Source: Echinometra lucunter (lineage: Eukaryota; Echinodermata; Echinoidea; Camarodonta; Echinometridae). Taken from it: a stretch of 64,000 bases of DNA. The DNA is taken from positions 20,526,857 to 20,590,856 of the forward strand of contig CM057154.1 of the NCBI GenBank assembly GCA_029962745.1, given 5' to 3'. Below the pieces are notes generated by a model. That model worked only from the letters and a program-made list of their open reading frames with translations. It did not search any database and was not told the DNA's origin. A program made the translations under genes and the position numbers. Below are positions 35,626 through 47,448 of the stretch, one piece after another. Every line of letters begins with the position of its first letter. Within the stretch, counting starts at the first letter, position 1.

Positions 35626-36780
35626 GAGACCGATGAGGGACTGAAAAGTCGCGGGTCCAAGATGTTGAGAAGATACTGATGAGAAAGTAGTGAATTGATG
35701 AACAGTTAGCACGAGTCCCAATACATGCTGCTGAACGAAGATGAATAGCATAAGTCAGATGCGTCGATCCGGGGGGGGGGGGGCATGGGGGCAGTTGCCC
35801 CCAAATAATTTCCGAACTAAAAAAAAATGAAGGATAAAAAGAGAAAAGAGAGAAAAGGAAAGGAAGGAAAGTGAAAAGAAAGCAGAAAATAAGGAAAAAG
35901 AAAAAGTGTCTTATCAAATGTCGGTGATAATTACTATTCTTATGAAAAGAAATCGGTTTGTATCTTGTGTCTCTATCTAATGTTCCACTCACCATGCTCA
36001 TAGAATGTTAGTGATATAGGCCTGAACATCATTAAAACCAAAAAAAAAAAAAAAAAAACCGAGTGGCAAGTTAACATAAAGATAAACTTTCAGTAAATAA
36101 CGGCCTAGATTAAAAGAAAATTCCTCTTTTTTCGTTTGCTCAGTCTCTACTCTCGCTTGTAAAGCTAGAAACAAGATGATTTCGGACAGCAAGCACCTTA
36201 TTTCAGCAGAAAGATTCCAACATATCATAATATTTAGGCAGCGGGGTGGTTTAGGATTTTACAAAACCATCTACCTCATTTTGGTGACGATACGAATCCA
36301 TAGTTTTTTTGTTGCTCTCTGACTTAGGTTAGGTCGAGATAGGTAAATACAGTCATATTCGGCACACAGGTGATCGAATATATTATTTAGTTATCTTATG
36401 TAGGCTTATAGTGTATTCTGATGACGAAATAACACTTCTACCATGAAAAAATAAGAGTATATTTTTCCTCGCTCGCTTTGCTCGCTCGTTTGATATGAAG
36501 AGTTTTGGAAAGCAAACGAATTCGGCAAGTGAGGTGACCGAATAAATCATTAAGATGTTTCATAGGCCCACAGTGTATTTGCTGATGAGTTATACTTCTA
36601 CTGTGAAGAAGAGGGTGTGTTTCCTCGCTCGCTTCGGTCGCTCGTAGTATTTAGAAACAGCAAACGACCAGCGTTCTGCCATACTAGAGTAATAATGGTA
36701 GTGAGGTGACCAAATGTATATTTAAGATATCTTATAGGCTTATCATGCTTATAGTGTATTCTGATGACAAAATAACACTT
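35626..36780. repeat. Remnant related to the hAT element's internal repeats
   Basis: A G run at 35771 preceded by GTCGATCC is followed by low-complexity purine DNA. Units at about 36430-36660 begin TTTCCTCGCTCGCTTTGCTC and share AAAGCAAACGAATTCGGCAAGTGAGGTGA-like words with 33061-33270 (split at variable positions). No terminal repeats or gene found. Confidence 0.55.
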
Positions 36781-36782
36781 GA

Positions 36783-38885
36783 TTTGATTTGAATTATTGT
36801 TTCACATTCCACAAAAATAACAGTTTTTATGTAATTGTTCAACAAAGAAAAAGAACATTGACAAAAATAATGGTTATAAATATAAACGCAATCATGTGAA
36901 ATATGAAGAACCTATCAAAAAGCAAAGCTTGTATAACATAAGTTCCCCAAAAGATACCAAAGGTTGTATTAAACTTCTAATGCAGTTTTGAGAGACGGAC
37001 AATCTTTTAGGAATTTAGGTGATACATATTAAGTACAGTCAAGTAACAGTAGTCACTCGAGCGAGGCAATAAACAACGAGAAAGAACCTTAATATGCCTG
37101 CAATAAAAAATCTTTATTAGTGTACGCTTGAATGAATACAATGAGGGTGATTGAATTGTCTCTAAGCTGTTCCAAAACGAGGGTCCTGTGTGGGTTATTG
37201 TTTTAAGAGCAAGAACAGTACGTACGGGGGAGAGATGAAAATTGTGCAATTGCCTAGTGGGAAAGGAATGAATTTCATTGTTTCTAACAAACATGTGGGT
37301 GAAAACATTCGGCAACTCGCCTTTATTAAGTTGATACATAAATATTCCGACAAAATAATGATACAAATCTGTTACTTTCAAAAAACCGTTGGCATGAAAT
37401 AATGGATCTGTATGTGCCAGAAAATCGGCAGAGGAAATTATCCTAACGGCTCTTTTTTGTATTTTGTGTATAGATTCAATCTTTGTCTCAGAAGAATTTC
37501 CCCAGGCTGGTATTCCATAGCTTAAATATGGTAATAATAAAGTAGAATATAATGTTTTTAAAATATGATGAGGAAGATGATGTTTTAGTTTATTGATAAC
37601 TCCAACATTTCTTGAAAGCAGCTTACATAAGTAGTCGATGTGGACTTTCCACGATAGTTTACAATCAGTATTAAGACCAAGAAATGTTGTAGAATCTATT
37701 TGTTTTAACTCACTACCGTTCATTAAAACTTGACCTCATTGGTGTAAATCCCGGGGGGATGGGGGGGATATATCCCCCCACTTTTTGGAGAGGGGGGATG
37801 GCGTGTACAAATATCCCCCCCCCCACTTTTTAAGAAAGAAAATATATTTTAATTAATCTGTTAGTAAAATCTTTGAATATCTGTCATAAGCAACCATCAT
37901 ATTTTAGAATTTCTATTTGAAAATATTAATATTAAAATGTGTGTAAGGGGGTCTGTGGGGGTCAGTGAGGGTGTGTGCTTATACTTAAGTGTGAGATCGA
38001 CAGAAAAAAAAAATCGTCAAAAAAGTCAATCATCCCCCACTCCTCAGAGTGGATTTACGCCGGTGCTTGACCTGGTAAAAACGTATTACTAAAAACCATG
38101 TAATTTGTTTTCTTGAAATCAAGAGACAACTTATTTGCTTGTACCCAATCACATACAGATCGCAATTCAGTATTTGATTTATCAAGAAGGGTTTGAGGAT
38201 TATTATATGTAACAAATATACTTGTGTCATCCGCAAAGAGAAGAAAAGAGAGTATAGAGGATCAGTTTTGAAAGTCATTGATATATAAAATAAACAGAAG
38301 AGAACCCAAGAGGGAACCCTGAGGTACACCACAAGTAATAGGTTGTTTTTTTAAAATTGAAATGGTTAATATCCACAAATTGAATCCTGTTTGTAACATA
38401 GCTTCTGAACCACTCCAAGGCCCTTCCACGAATTCCATAATGAGAAAGTTTATATAAGAGTATTTCATGGTTGATCATGTCAAAGGCCTTATAAGTCCAG
38501 AAAGATACCAGCAACGTTGCTGTCAATTACCTTTACAACTTTATCTATTAACAAAACTATATGGCATGCACAGTTGAATGTTTTTGACGAAAACCAAACT
38601 GAGAATTATAATATGTTACAACTGGTAAGGAATTTCGTAGTGCGAGAGTAGAGTGTTTTTTCAAGAATTTTGGAGAATGAAGTCAACAGGGATATCGGAC
38701 GGTAATTACCTAACTCATCCTCTGTTCCCTTTTTATGGATAGGAATTACTTTAACGATTTTCATTTTGTAAGGGACAACACCATCCTTATAAATATGTGT
38801 CAGTGGCAAGACAATGGCATGTATAATTTTTTTTTTAACAAGATCATATGGAATACCGTCATAACCCGAACTTTTTTTCGCCGGT
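36783..38885 (-). pseudogene. Decayed non-LTR retrotransposon with reverse transcriptase
   Basis: The minus strand reads, in order from 38885: PIHKKGTEDELGNYRPISLL (38809-38606 frame), AFDMINHEILLYKLSHYGIR, CGVPQGSLLGSLLFILYIND, an FADDTSIFVTYNN catalytic motif near 38245, then the C-terminal part FLGLNTDCKLSWKVHIDYLC to the stop near 37007. Several frame changes, plus the hAT insertion, break it. The 3' tail reaches about 36783 (simple TTTGAATT repeat). Confidence 0.85.
37729..38073. mobile_element. hAT-like MITE (GGCGTAAATCC family) inside the LINE
   Basis: 329 bp element 37737-38065 with ends CATTGGTGTAAATCC and GGATTTACGCCGGTG and the perfect octamer CTTGACCT at 37729-37736 and 38066-38073. 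Removing it and one octamer rejoins the LINE. G-rich palindromic blocks sit just inside the left end. Confidence 0.93.
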
Positions 38886-38910
38886 AGATTATTAAATATA
38901 TTTAGGATGG

Positions 38911-39122
38911 GGGGTTGGGTGTCCGGACACGTAACAAAAATGAAGCCTTCTTTTTTGTCTTTGGATTAAACAAAAACTATGCATTGATTTGTGCCAATCA
39001 TCATCGATATTTGTTCTCTATAACATTTTGTGCTAAAACATTTAAGAGATTTGCTTGTGAACTTTTTCAATTGGCTGTTTAAAATCGACTGTCCGGATAC
39101 ACAATCTGTCCGGACACCCAAC
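38911..39122. mobile_element. MITE with 16-bp ends GTTGGGTGTCCGGACA
   Basis: GTTGGGTGTCCGGACA at the left and its exact inverse TGTCCGGACACCCAAC at 39107-39122, about 210 bp in all. The superfamily is not assigned because no target duplication is clear. Confidence 0.7.
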
Positions 39123-39179
39123 AACTGGGTATATGATTTCAGACCCCCTCCCTTTTAGGGCTCCTTTCCTTTCCATTTC

Positions 39180-39485
39180 TTCGGCCTTTGGAGGTCAGCA
39201 GCGCTTTTCTAGAAATCTCGTTTTTCTCGACCCACCTCGAATCTACCACAGACGGAGCGAGCGCGCGAACTCGGTACCCGCACGCCTGGCGCGCGCGGCG
39301 AACGTAAATATGTACAAAAATTACAGTACATATGCGTACGTGTATGTAGTAGGCGCATACTTAGGTACGCGTACGGTATCAGCCTGTTTACATTTGATAT
39401 GAGAGAGCATCGGCAGTTTAATAGATGAATTACAGATTGATCCCTCAATATACAGATGAAATCTTCAACCGGAGACTGTTACGAG
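39180..39485 (+). promoter_or_regulatory. HCFC1R1: Candidate CpG-rich promoter and 5' UTR exon of the HCFC1R1-like gene
   Basis: CG-rich stretch (GAGCGAGCGCGCGAACTCGG, CTGGCGCGCGCGGCGAACG) followed by a good splice donor GAG|GTAAGT at 39486. The only unique, non-repeat sequence upstream of the gene with such a signal. An ATG at 39455 is not in frame with exon 2 by either acceptor, so this would be untranslated. Inference only. Confidence 0.4.
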
Positions 39486-40154
39486 GTAAGTGGGACAACT
39501 TTTCATACCGTATTGAGCTTTATGTGCGCAATCCTGTAGATTTATTATCATTTTTATAAATTGATTGTTTTTTATAGCATGACGTAAATTATTCCATACG
39601 GGACTGTAGAAATCTACACGTAGGCACCCGTAGGCCGGAATCATGGCCGGAATTAAATAGGCACCTACGCTACGGCGCGAGTCTGAAAGTGAATGGCTCT
39701 AATAAAGAAGTATAGATTTTCACTTACCAGCTAACTACATATATTTGTAAGCTAGAAACTACACTTCTTTAAAGTTGAATTATTAATTTATGCTGCACAA
39801 GTCATGCAAGTCAAGACATGCAAGAGTAGGCCGCCCGTACTGTAATAGACCAAAGTGTTCTGTCTCTAAGTCTAACAGTCGTCGTTAGCCATGTATTTTG
39901 GTAGGGTCGGCACTCCTCCTTTATAGAGACAGAAGCGCCCCAGCGCGATGTGCATGCAATCTCATTGTCATGGGCACGACAATGAAAAACTCTCTCAAAT
40001 TAACCTTTGTCACATTTTTTCATGGATGTGAAATATATCATGATACGGTATAGAGTATACAGTTTACCAATGTTTAGTCTTGTTTCTTCTCACTCTTCAT
40101 TTTCAGGTGAATTCAGGGTCCTAACGTTGGGTCCTCTCGGTTGAAAATCTTGCA

Positions 40155-40508
40155 GCAGCCAACCTCTATCTCTAGCTCTGTTCGCGCTCGCCTCCGCGCT
40201 TTTCGCAGGGAGATCAGCGAATTTGCGACTCGCATTTCAACCGTACAACTGTATTAACGAGCTACCAATACGAAACAACAACAACAAAAACATCGTTCGT
40301 ACGTATATGCCCAAACGTACATACGTGGTCGATCGTTTGAATACGGCCGGTTGAAATGCGAGTCGCAAATTCGCTGATCTCCCTGCGAAAAGCGCGGAGG
40401 CGAGCGCGAACAGGCGAAGAGTGGTACAGCGTTGCACTCTCACACATACTTTGTGTTCGCCAATGCGTGCGAGAGTGCAACGTTGCATACCGCTCTTCGC
40501 CTGTGGCT
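40155..40508. repeat. Two successive GC-rich perfect hairpins
   Basis: The first pair of arms (about 40180-40245 and 40348-40413) is essentially perfect over some 65 bp: TTCGCGCTCGCCTCCGCGCT against AGCGCGGAGGCGAGCGCGAA. The second pair (40414-40450 and 40466-40502) includes GTTGCACTCTC against GAGAGTGCAAC and AGGCGAAGAG against CTCTTCGCCT. Confidence 0.85.
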
Positions 40509-42462
40509 GAAACAAAGATTGAGCTATTCAATATACATTGTAGCACCATATTTTGAGTGAATAAGCATGGTGATCTTGTTATATGGCAGCCTACAGAACT
40601 GAATGATATCATAAATGCCAATAAGTTCAAGCACAAAAATTAAGAAACCCTGCCCGCTAAGATTTGAAATTTAATATTGTGTGAAAGTTTTAATAGAAAT
40701 AAAATTTTTAGTGCCTACTTTGGTTAAATTTTAAAGTATTTTGAGTGACACTGTGATTTTCTTATGTATTATCGGTCCACCAGTCTCCAACGGAGAAAAA
40801 CACTGGCAGGCAACGGTGAGAAAAATAACCGGGATGACTCGGCCCTAGCAGACCTTCATTTTTGAGGAGAGCTATCACACTCCAGCTCCTACAGCTCTCC
40901 TAAAACTTTTCCAGGAGAATTATTTATTGCTCTCCTGAAATTGCCGATAGTCAATAGTTTTTTTATTAAATCACACTCCTTGAACATCTCCTTAACCGAT
41001 TTTTTTTTTAAAATCAAAGCCCTGCCCTAGGCATATTGTACTACATGTATCATAATTCATGTATGTGTGGCTGTGTGTTTTTCTGCATTGGTTGACCTCT
41101 GTACGCAGATCACCACAATATCAGGCAAACTCAAGGATATATATGCTTTTTGCTCTGCAGGATGATCGATTGTTCATACCATTCCTTCAGTTGAATTTAA
41201 ATTTTTTACATTGACCAAATGAAATATTCAGAATTTATTTGGATTAGTCAAGGCTCCACACTAACTGCCCGAGAATGAAATTTGGTGGCCGGAAAAAAAA
41301 ACAAGGAAAAACGTAAGAAACTTAATAATTACAATAAAACGTTGTCAGAATAAATGAAAATGGAAGAAATATGGGCGCCCGGCCGGGCACCTAAAATGTT
41401 ATTCCCCCCAAAGATTAAAATTCTCAGCAGTAAGAAATGAGGACGCACTGTCTTCCGTCTTATCCGTTGATGTGTAGCATTAGCTCTAGTGTGTAGATGA
41501 GCATGTTGTGTGTGTGCACGTGTGTGTGAAACAGCATACAGTACATATAAACGTGTTTCTCGCCTTAATTGGCTGCTTTCATTAGTGATTGCAAGAGTCA
41601 ATCTGGTCAGACTAGAAACTCAGTCTGTAGGTAGTAAGTGATGATCAAAAACGACAATCTGAGGTGAATTCTAGGCATTTTAGCGTAATAAATTGACACC
41701 ATCATACCTTCAAACTTTCAAATGTAAAAATAATTCATGATTTACGCCATAAGTACACATTTTGAGGATAATTCTTAAGTTGAAGTTATGTTGCCGAGTA
41801 ACTTAGTGGAAATTTTAACATTCATGTAGACTAGAGACCTATTGGGCGTGTATACAAGAAATTGAAACAGGAAATGTGTCTTCGTTCCGAGTGTACATTT
41901 GATGAACATGACAAAAATAAGAATCTTCTCGACGAAGCCACACATTTTTTCAATAGGAATTACACAGTGAAAACCGGAAAAAAAATGTTAGTGTGGAGCC
42001 CTGTGCTAACTTGCTCCTCTGAACCTCACACATGAGCTTTGGAACACTACTTGCGTATTGTTGTCAGTTGCTCCTGTATACATGTAGATCTTTATTGGTG
42101 TTGGGTTAGGTTAATATGACCTTACATTCATGTGAGTGTGCCATGCCCATGCCATGTCATGGAGCTAACTGCTAGTTTGAGCCATTGGCTATATGAGGTG
42201 AGATGAATGAAAGCCTGCTCCTTGTTTGGCATGTATAGGCTTTAATCTATCTACTGTAACTGTAATTGAAGTGAGATTTCTCATACAGATAGCAGTTGAT
42301 ATACATGTATTTTGTAGGGATTTATGGTTAGTATGCTAAATCAAATGTCTAACTTATATCATGATGTAGATGATGATTTGGTGGTTTTTTTTTCCTTTCC
42401 TTAGGCTTGATTTTCTTCCAGACAGCTGCATTTACATTAGATCTTGGTTTATCGTGAAGAAG

Positions 42463-43166
42463 ATGAACATGCCTTCATTTCCAATGGGGCAAACAGAAAA
42501 TGAAGACTTCCCTGCCACAGCCAGCACAGCCTCTCAACCTTTGAACTTTGCCAGCCAGGACTTCAGCCCTGGCAAAGCAGGCAGTCCGAGTCCTCTCAAG
42601 CAGAGATCGCCATGCCGGGAACAGTCAGGAAGGCCATCAACCCCTTTCCCAGAAAACGAAGTGCAGTTTGTACCCACATACAACAACTTGGCTCCTGATC
42701 CATCCTTAGGCAGCATCGTCCTTGATGATCCTGGCAGTGCAGACAGCACTTATTCACCTCCTGGTGCTATGGGAGCGGCACCAACTCTGAACCAAGCAAA
42801 TCTCTGTTTAACAGGACAATCTGGTGATGCCCTCCACCATCATCTGCATCAACAGCAAACTGGACCGTTCTTTTTTACTCAGCAGCAGTCGTGGCCCCCC
42901 GAGAGTCACAAGCTGTACTACAGCCAAAGCCTGGACTTGGAGAGTAGTGGCCTGCAAAGGACAAATCCATTCGCAACAGGTCAAAGATCGGCATCTTGTG
43001 ATGCTTCACAGGGTAGCACGACGCCGACATCACCAGTGGAGAGAGAGGAAAGGATCCCCAATTCAGCAGTAAGGAGATCGAGAGTTTGGAAGTACGGTAG
43101 GAGGAGCAGTGGGAATCACAGTGATAGGCAGCCATTCACTTTCAGTGTAGCAGCTTCTCAGGCAGG
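42463..43166 (+). CDS. HCFC1R1: HCFC1R1-like coding exon 1
   Basis: The exon probably starts at 42405 after TTTCCTTAG (or at 42422 after CTTCCAG). First plausible ATG is 42463, with a second at 42469. Encodes Ser/Pro-rich sequence (SPGKAGSPSPLKQRSP, SPPGAMGAAPTLNQANLC) and a HHHLHQQQ stretch. Ends at donor GG|GTAGGT, phase 2. Confidence 0.7.
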
Positions 43167-46100
43167 GTAGGTCATGTTTCAAAACTGTATAATTTTAGAG
43201 AAATAGAAAGATGGGGCATTGAGGGTGCCAATTCCCAAATGATATTTTGCTTTTAAGTTTAGGGTTGAATACTATCGTGACAGTTACTTGTATTAAGAAA
43301 TACGAGCTTTGTGTAAAGAGACGTTGAAAATTTGAAATTGTGAAATTACATTTAAAATAGCTGTAAAAGTGAGGTGGGAGTAACCTTGTCACTATCCAAA
43401 ATGGGAAAATTAGCCTTTATGGTGTCCCTATTATTATAAAGACTAGGGGATCAAACTACTGGGGAAGGCTGGAAACAGAGAGTTGTGGAACAGCACAGCA
43501 TGATCACCAAAGTCGATAGATATGGCACAGAGAGAGAGAAAGAGATTATTCTGTTGCTAGAATTCATAATGCTCAAGTCTCTAAACTTTCAGTGTAAACC
43601 CTGAAAGCATCCCTTGGACATATACTTGTTAACAGGCTTTCGAGAGAACACCCACAACATGCCTAGCTCTTGGTGTGACATAAGGACGGTGGTCAAATTC
43701 AAGACAGTTTTATAGTTAGGAAAATAGTTTTCCCTGATTCTTTCATAATTCCAGTGTTGTAATTTTTGTTGCTGTTATTCTTGTCTGTTGTAGTGGTGCT
43801 ATAGGAGGGATTGATCATAGCAGCGCAAGGTTCTTTGGAAAGAGATCCTTTTCACATACAAGGAACGATGAGTCATGGTAAGTATTTACTTTTCCTTTTC
43901 TAATGAACAGAGAAATTAAAATTTACCTAGTAATTAGGATTTTTCCCATTGAAAGGGTCAATCAAAACCACCTTGACCTTCTTTATTTATGTATCCGTTC
44001 TTTGTAGTGTTCTCGTAGCTCTCTGTAAGAATTTGTACTTAACTGTAATAAAAAAATTATTTTCCTTTGTAGAGATCTAAAAAATTATACACAACGGGCC
44101 TGTAGGATTTGTGTGACAAGGTTTTTATTTAGTTTTATTGACATAAAGAAGGGGGATCCATTTAGTCAAAAAATGTTTCTTATTCCAGCATTCATGTAAC
44201 TGCCATTGCTTTCTGACTCTATTCTGTGCACTTTTCTTCATGTCCTCCTCCTCTTTGCCAATCACATGAATAATCATTATCCTTTTTTCATCCCTTTTCC
44301 ATAGGTCAGCTGAACCGTCAACGAAACAGTTCATCAGCGAAGAGCGCATGACAGCTGAGATGCACAACCTCAGCCTAGATGGTGTCGTCCGGCAGCCCTT
44401 GTTGCCTCTTCGCTCATCTTCCTCCTCCTCTTCATCTTCACTTGGGTCCTCAAATATCCCCTCATCTCTCAGCTTGAACCTCCCTTCAACGAGTGGACAG
44501 TGTAACCGTGGCAACTCCTCCGATCTGCTGAGGCATCACCAGTGTCATCATGATCATCGTCCGGGATCAAGAAGCCACGCAGAAGCAGTGATTGCCGACA
44601 TCGAGAGACGGTAATATAATTACGATAGAAATGATGATGATGTTGGTGATGATGATGATTATGATGATGATTATGACAGTGACAGCAATAACCATAACAA
44701 CAACAGCGTCATTATCATCCTCATCAATAACAACAACACAGAGACTCCAACTCTCCCGTTTTCAGCGAGAGATCTCCCACTTTGAGTCCATTTTCACAAA
44801 ATCTCCTGATCTCCCACTCCATTTTGAATTTCTCCTGCCCTAGCTGTGTTTCTCCTTTTTTCTCCTACCCAACCACCTTTTTGAAAAAAAATGAATCTGA
44901 ATCATTGATTTTACCTCATTTAGTGTTGTCATATATATGTTAAAAAATAAGAGCTTCTGTAACCCTAAAAGTGGCCTCCGACTGCAAGGAATTTCGTGCT
45001 TTGCGCTGGTGATGTGGGCTACTTGCATGTGAAGTCAGAGTCTCCTGCTTGCTAGGGGGTCTCGGCAGGAGAATCTCCTGCTTGAGAGGTGCTTGGGGTT
45101 GGAGTCTCTGACAACATGACAATAATGAAATCATGTTGTTGAATATTGATGATAGAAATTATGATAATGTAGAGCATAACTCTTCAAATTATACCGCCTT
45201 TGCATGTTGCTCATATCACAGAATGAGCAAAGTATTGTGTATCAGTACTAATTTGAGCTTGACTTAGTTTGCTCTCTCACCCTCTAATAAGATTCCATAT
45301 TTAATCTCTGTTGTTCATGCTGCCTACAGCTTTTTTCCTTGAAACATGAAGCTATGATTATTACAGTTTGAATAGGAGAGTGCTTACAGAAGGAAATGAC
45401 AAAATGCAGTTTTTCAGTTTTATGCACAAGATAGAGAAATAATACTGTTTTTTTTTTTTTGACACATATGATTTTTTTTTTTTTCGTTTGGATACAGTTA
45501 ATCAAATTTATACAGCCATGATATGAGCAATGTTAAAAGAGATAAAAGTTTTTGTGTATTTGGACCACTTCTCGTGATGCTATTTAAAAAAAACTAGCTT
45601 CATGAGAAGTGGTCCAAATACACAGCAAACTATGTTGCTTTTCCCTCCTTTAATAGTCAATGCAGTGATGAGTTATTGTCTCATCTAAGTTTTTTTTTTT
45701 TTGCTCGTTGTGCTCATGCATAATATGTGATTCCTAGCATTCTGGATCAAAGAAATACTGCAAAATTATCACAAGGGTTAAATATATTGTAATTATAACA
45801 GCATGGTTTTTTTGTGGTTGACATCCATCTACATGTATCAAAGTTGGGTCATTCAGTTTTCATGGCACGTGAGATTAACCCTTGTAGTTGTGTACTAGTA
45901 TGTAACACAAGATCTTTCAGGCTTCAGTTTTGGGGATATTTGAAAATTACAAAGTATGGAAAGTTTGTGTACTAATTTAACTGCATAATTCTTGTACTTT
46001 AGTGCACTGCTGTGCACTGGTCAAATTAATCATTTTCATAGGTGTGCTCTTGCCACATTTTCATGGGGGGGGGGGGGGGGGATGGAGAGGTGGATGTTTC

Positions 46101-47448
46101 TTGCCTGAATAAACAAACTTTCCATCAAGTTAACATGTGTCAAGATTCTGTTTCACTTAGAAATTGGAATTGAAATTTTAGTTTATGAGCAAGAAACAAG
46201 CAAAAATTGTTAACACTATTCTAATTTGAAAATTTCATTTTGTAATTAGAATAAACAAAAGTATAGTAAACAGTTATGATATACCTCTCTGCTTTCATAT
46301 GGAGGGTTGCAATTAACTGAATATGGATCATTTTGCAATCCTTTAGTTGCTTCTGCCTCTCCCTCACCCCCCTTCCCTACCGCATGCATTTATGAATTGA
46401 TGATTATACATGTATTTATTAACTCTACCCTGAAACTTTGCTATCTTGAAACATTGCTTCCTTCCATGTATCTCAGACTGGACGATGATTCCGACGATGA
46501 AGGAGTAGAAGAGGATATGCCCCCAAACCAGGGGGACGGTCATCGACTTGAGATGACCCCTCAGTTGGTGTCTGCCCTCAAGGCTAAGGGAGCATCCAGT
46601 CATGTGCTACCACAAGACATAGTCAAGAAAATGTTAGTTTTTGTATCTTGGAATTAACTCACCCAAATGTGATATGTGCATGCAAATGACTTGCGTTATA
46701 CAAGAGGTCTTTCACAATGACGCCATTCAGGTCATTTCAAGAAGTTATCACTGATTGAGTAGAATCAGTAGATGTCTGTGATGTATTGAATATCTCCAGT
46801 AACATGTATTCTTTGTTATTATTTACTTATTCAGAAATACATCTTAGAATTGTTGTTTAAAGGGACATGAAACAAGCTGCATTGCATTTTTTTCTTTCTT
46901 TCTTTTTTGTTTTGTTGAGTTACATCTTTCTTTTTTTACCCAAAATGGTCTTTGGACCATAATAATGAAGTGAACTTTTTTAAAACCTGGAATGTCCATC
47001 ATGGGGAATTTGTAATTAAAGCTTGTTAATGCAACCCTTCTGAATATGTATAATAATGTAGATGAAGCAGTATGTATTTGTGACAATTGATTGAGAAATG
47101 TAAATATCATGAATAGTGATATCTTTGATAAACACTGTGATCATCCGAATTTCACTTTGATCCTATATCAGAGTCTCGTCACCGTGTATGGATCTTGTTT
47201 TGTGGAGGCCACTGTCTGTCATCAACCCAAGGGCCGGCCTGGACTCATCATCATCAGCCCCTCCATCTCCGTTGTCATCCACAGGCTCGGAGCTGGCACC
47301 CATTATGGAAGTCGAGGTGGAGAGGGAGAGAGCCGAAGCAAGCAGCATGGTGCAGCAGCCCCAACCTTATCAGGAGATTCCCCCTGCTGCAGGTGATGTC
47401 ATGCAGGAGGAGGCTTTACCGGACTTTGATGAGGACATGGACCTTTGA
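42463..47448 (+). CDS. HCFC1R1: HCFC1R1/HPIP-like protein, 508 aa, five coding exons
   Basis: Exons 42463-43166, 43794-43877, 44305-44610, 46477-46632 and 47172-47448 all join in phase 2 and total 1527 nt. Two blocks match human HCFC1R1 as I recall it: KQFISEERMTAEMHNLSL (human form KQFLSEENMATHFSQLSL) and SPCMDLVLWRPLSVINP (human SPCSELLLWRYPGSLIP). The known human protein binds the HCF-1 beta-propeller and promotes its nuclear export. Here the protein is over three times longer, with Ser/Pro/Gln-rich disordered N-terminal sequence, an acidic stretch LDDDSDDEGVEEDM, and an acidic end DFDEDMDL. I see no (D/E)HxY HCF-binding tetrapeptide. The exon 2 frame is open up to its acceptor, so an upstream start is possible. 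Confidence 0.72.
43794..43877 (+). CDS. HCFC1R1: HCFC1R1-like coding exon 2
   Basis: 84 nt, acceptor TTGTAG at 43793 and donor TG|GTAAGT at 43878. Encodes GGIDHSSARFFGKRSFSHTR, a short basic stretch. Confidence 0.75.
44305..44610 (+). CDS. HCFC1R1: HCFC1R1-like coding exon 3: conserved SEE-LSL motif
   Basis: Acceptor CCATAG at 44304, donor CG|GTAATA at 44611. Encodes STKQFISEERMTAEMHNLSL, then a serine run and a His-rich segment RHHQCHHDHRPGSRSH. Confidence 0.8.
45548..45632. repeat. Short intronic hairpin
   Basis: GTGTATTTGGACCACTTCTC and its inverse GAGAAGTGGTCCAAATACAC lie about 28 bp apart in intron 3 of the HCFC1R1-like gene. Confidence 0.85.
46477..46632 (+). CDS. HCFC1R1: HCFC1R1-like coding exon 4: acidic stretch
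   Basis: Acceptor TATCTCAG at 46476, donor AT|GTTAGT at 46633. Encodes LDDDSDDEGVEEDMPP and LEMTPQLVSALKAKGASSHV. The open frame that runs on past the donor is intron sequence. Confidence 0.75.
47172..47448 (+). CDS. HCFC1R1: HCFC1R1-like coding exon 5 and stop
   Basis: Acceptor ATATCAG at 47171. Encodes the conserved SPCMDLVLWRPLSVINP block, then Ser/Pro-rich and acidic sequence ending DFDEDMDL and TGA. Overlapping frames in this exon are shadows. Confidence 0.8.

Noticed and set aside
39455..39485. ATG-containing first coding exon for the HCFC1R1-like gene
   Set aside because: The frame from this ATG hits a stop after either acceptor of the next exon, so at most it is untranslated sequence or a short upstream frame.
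46307..46657. 116-residue frame as a separate gene
   Set aside because: Only 46477-46632 is exon, in phase with the neighbouring exons; the rest is intron.
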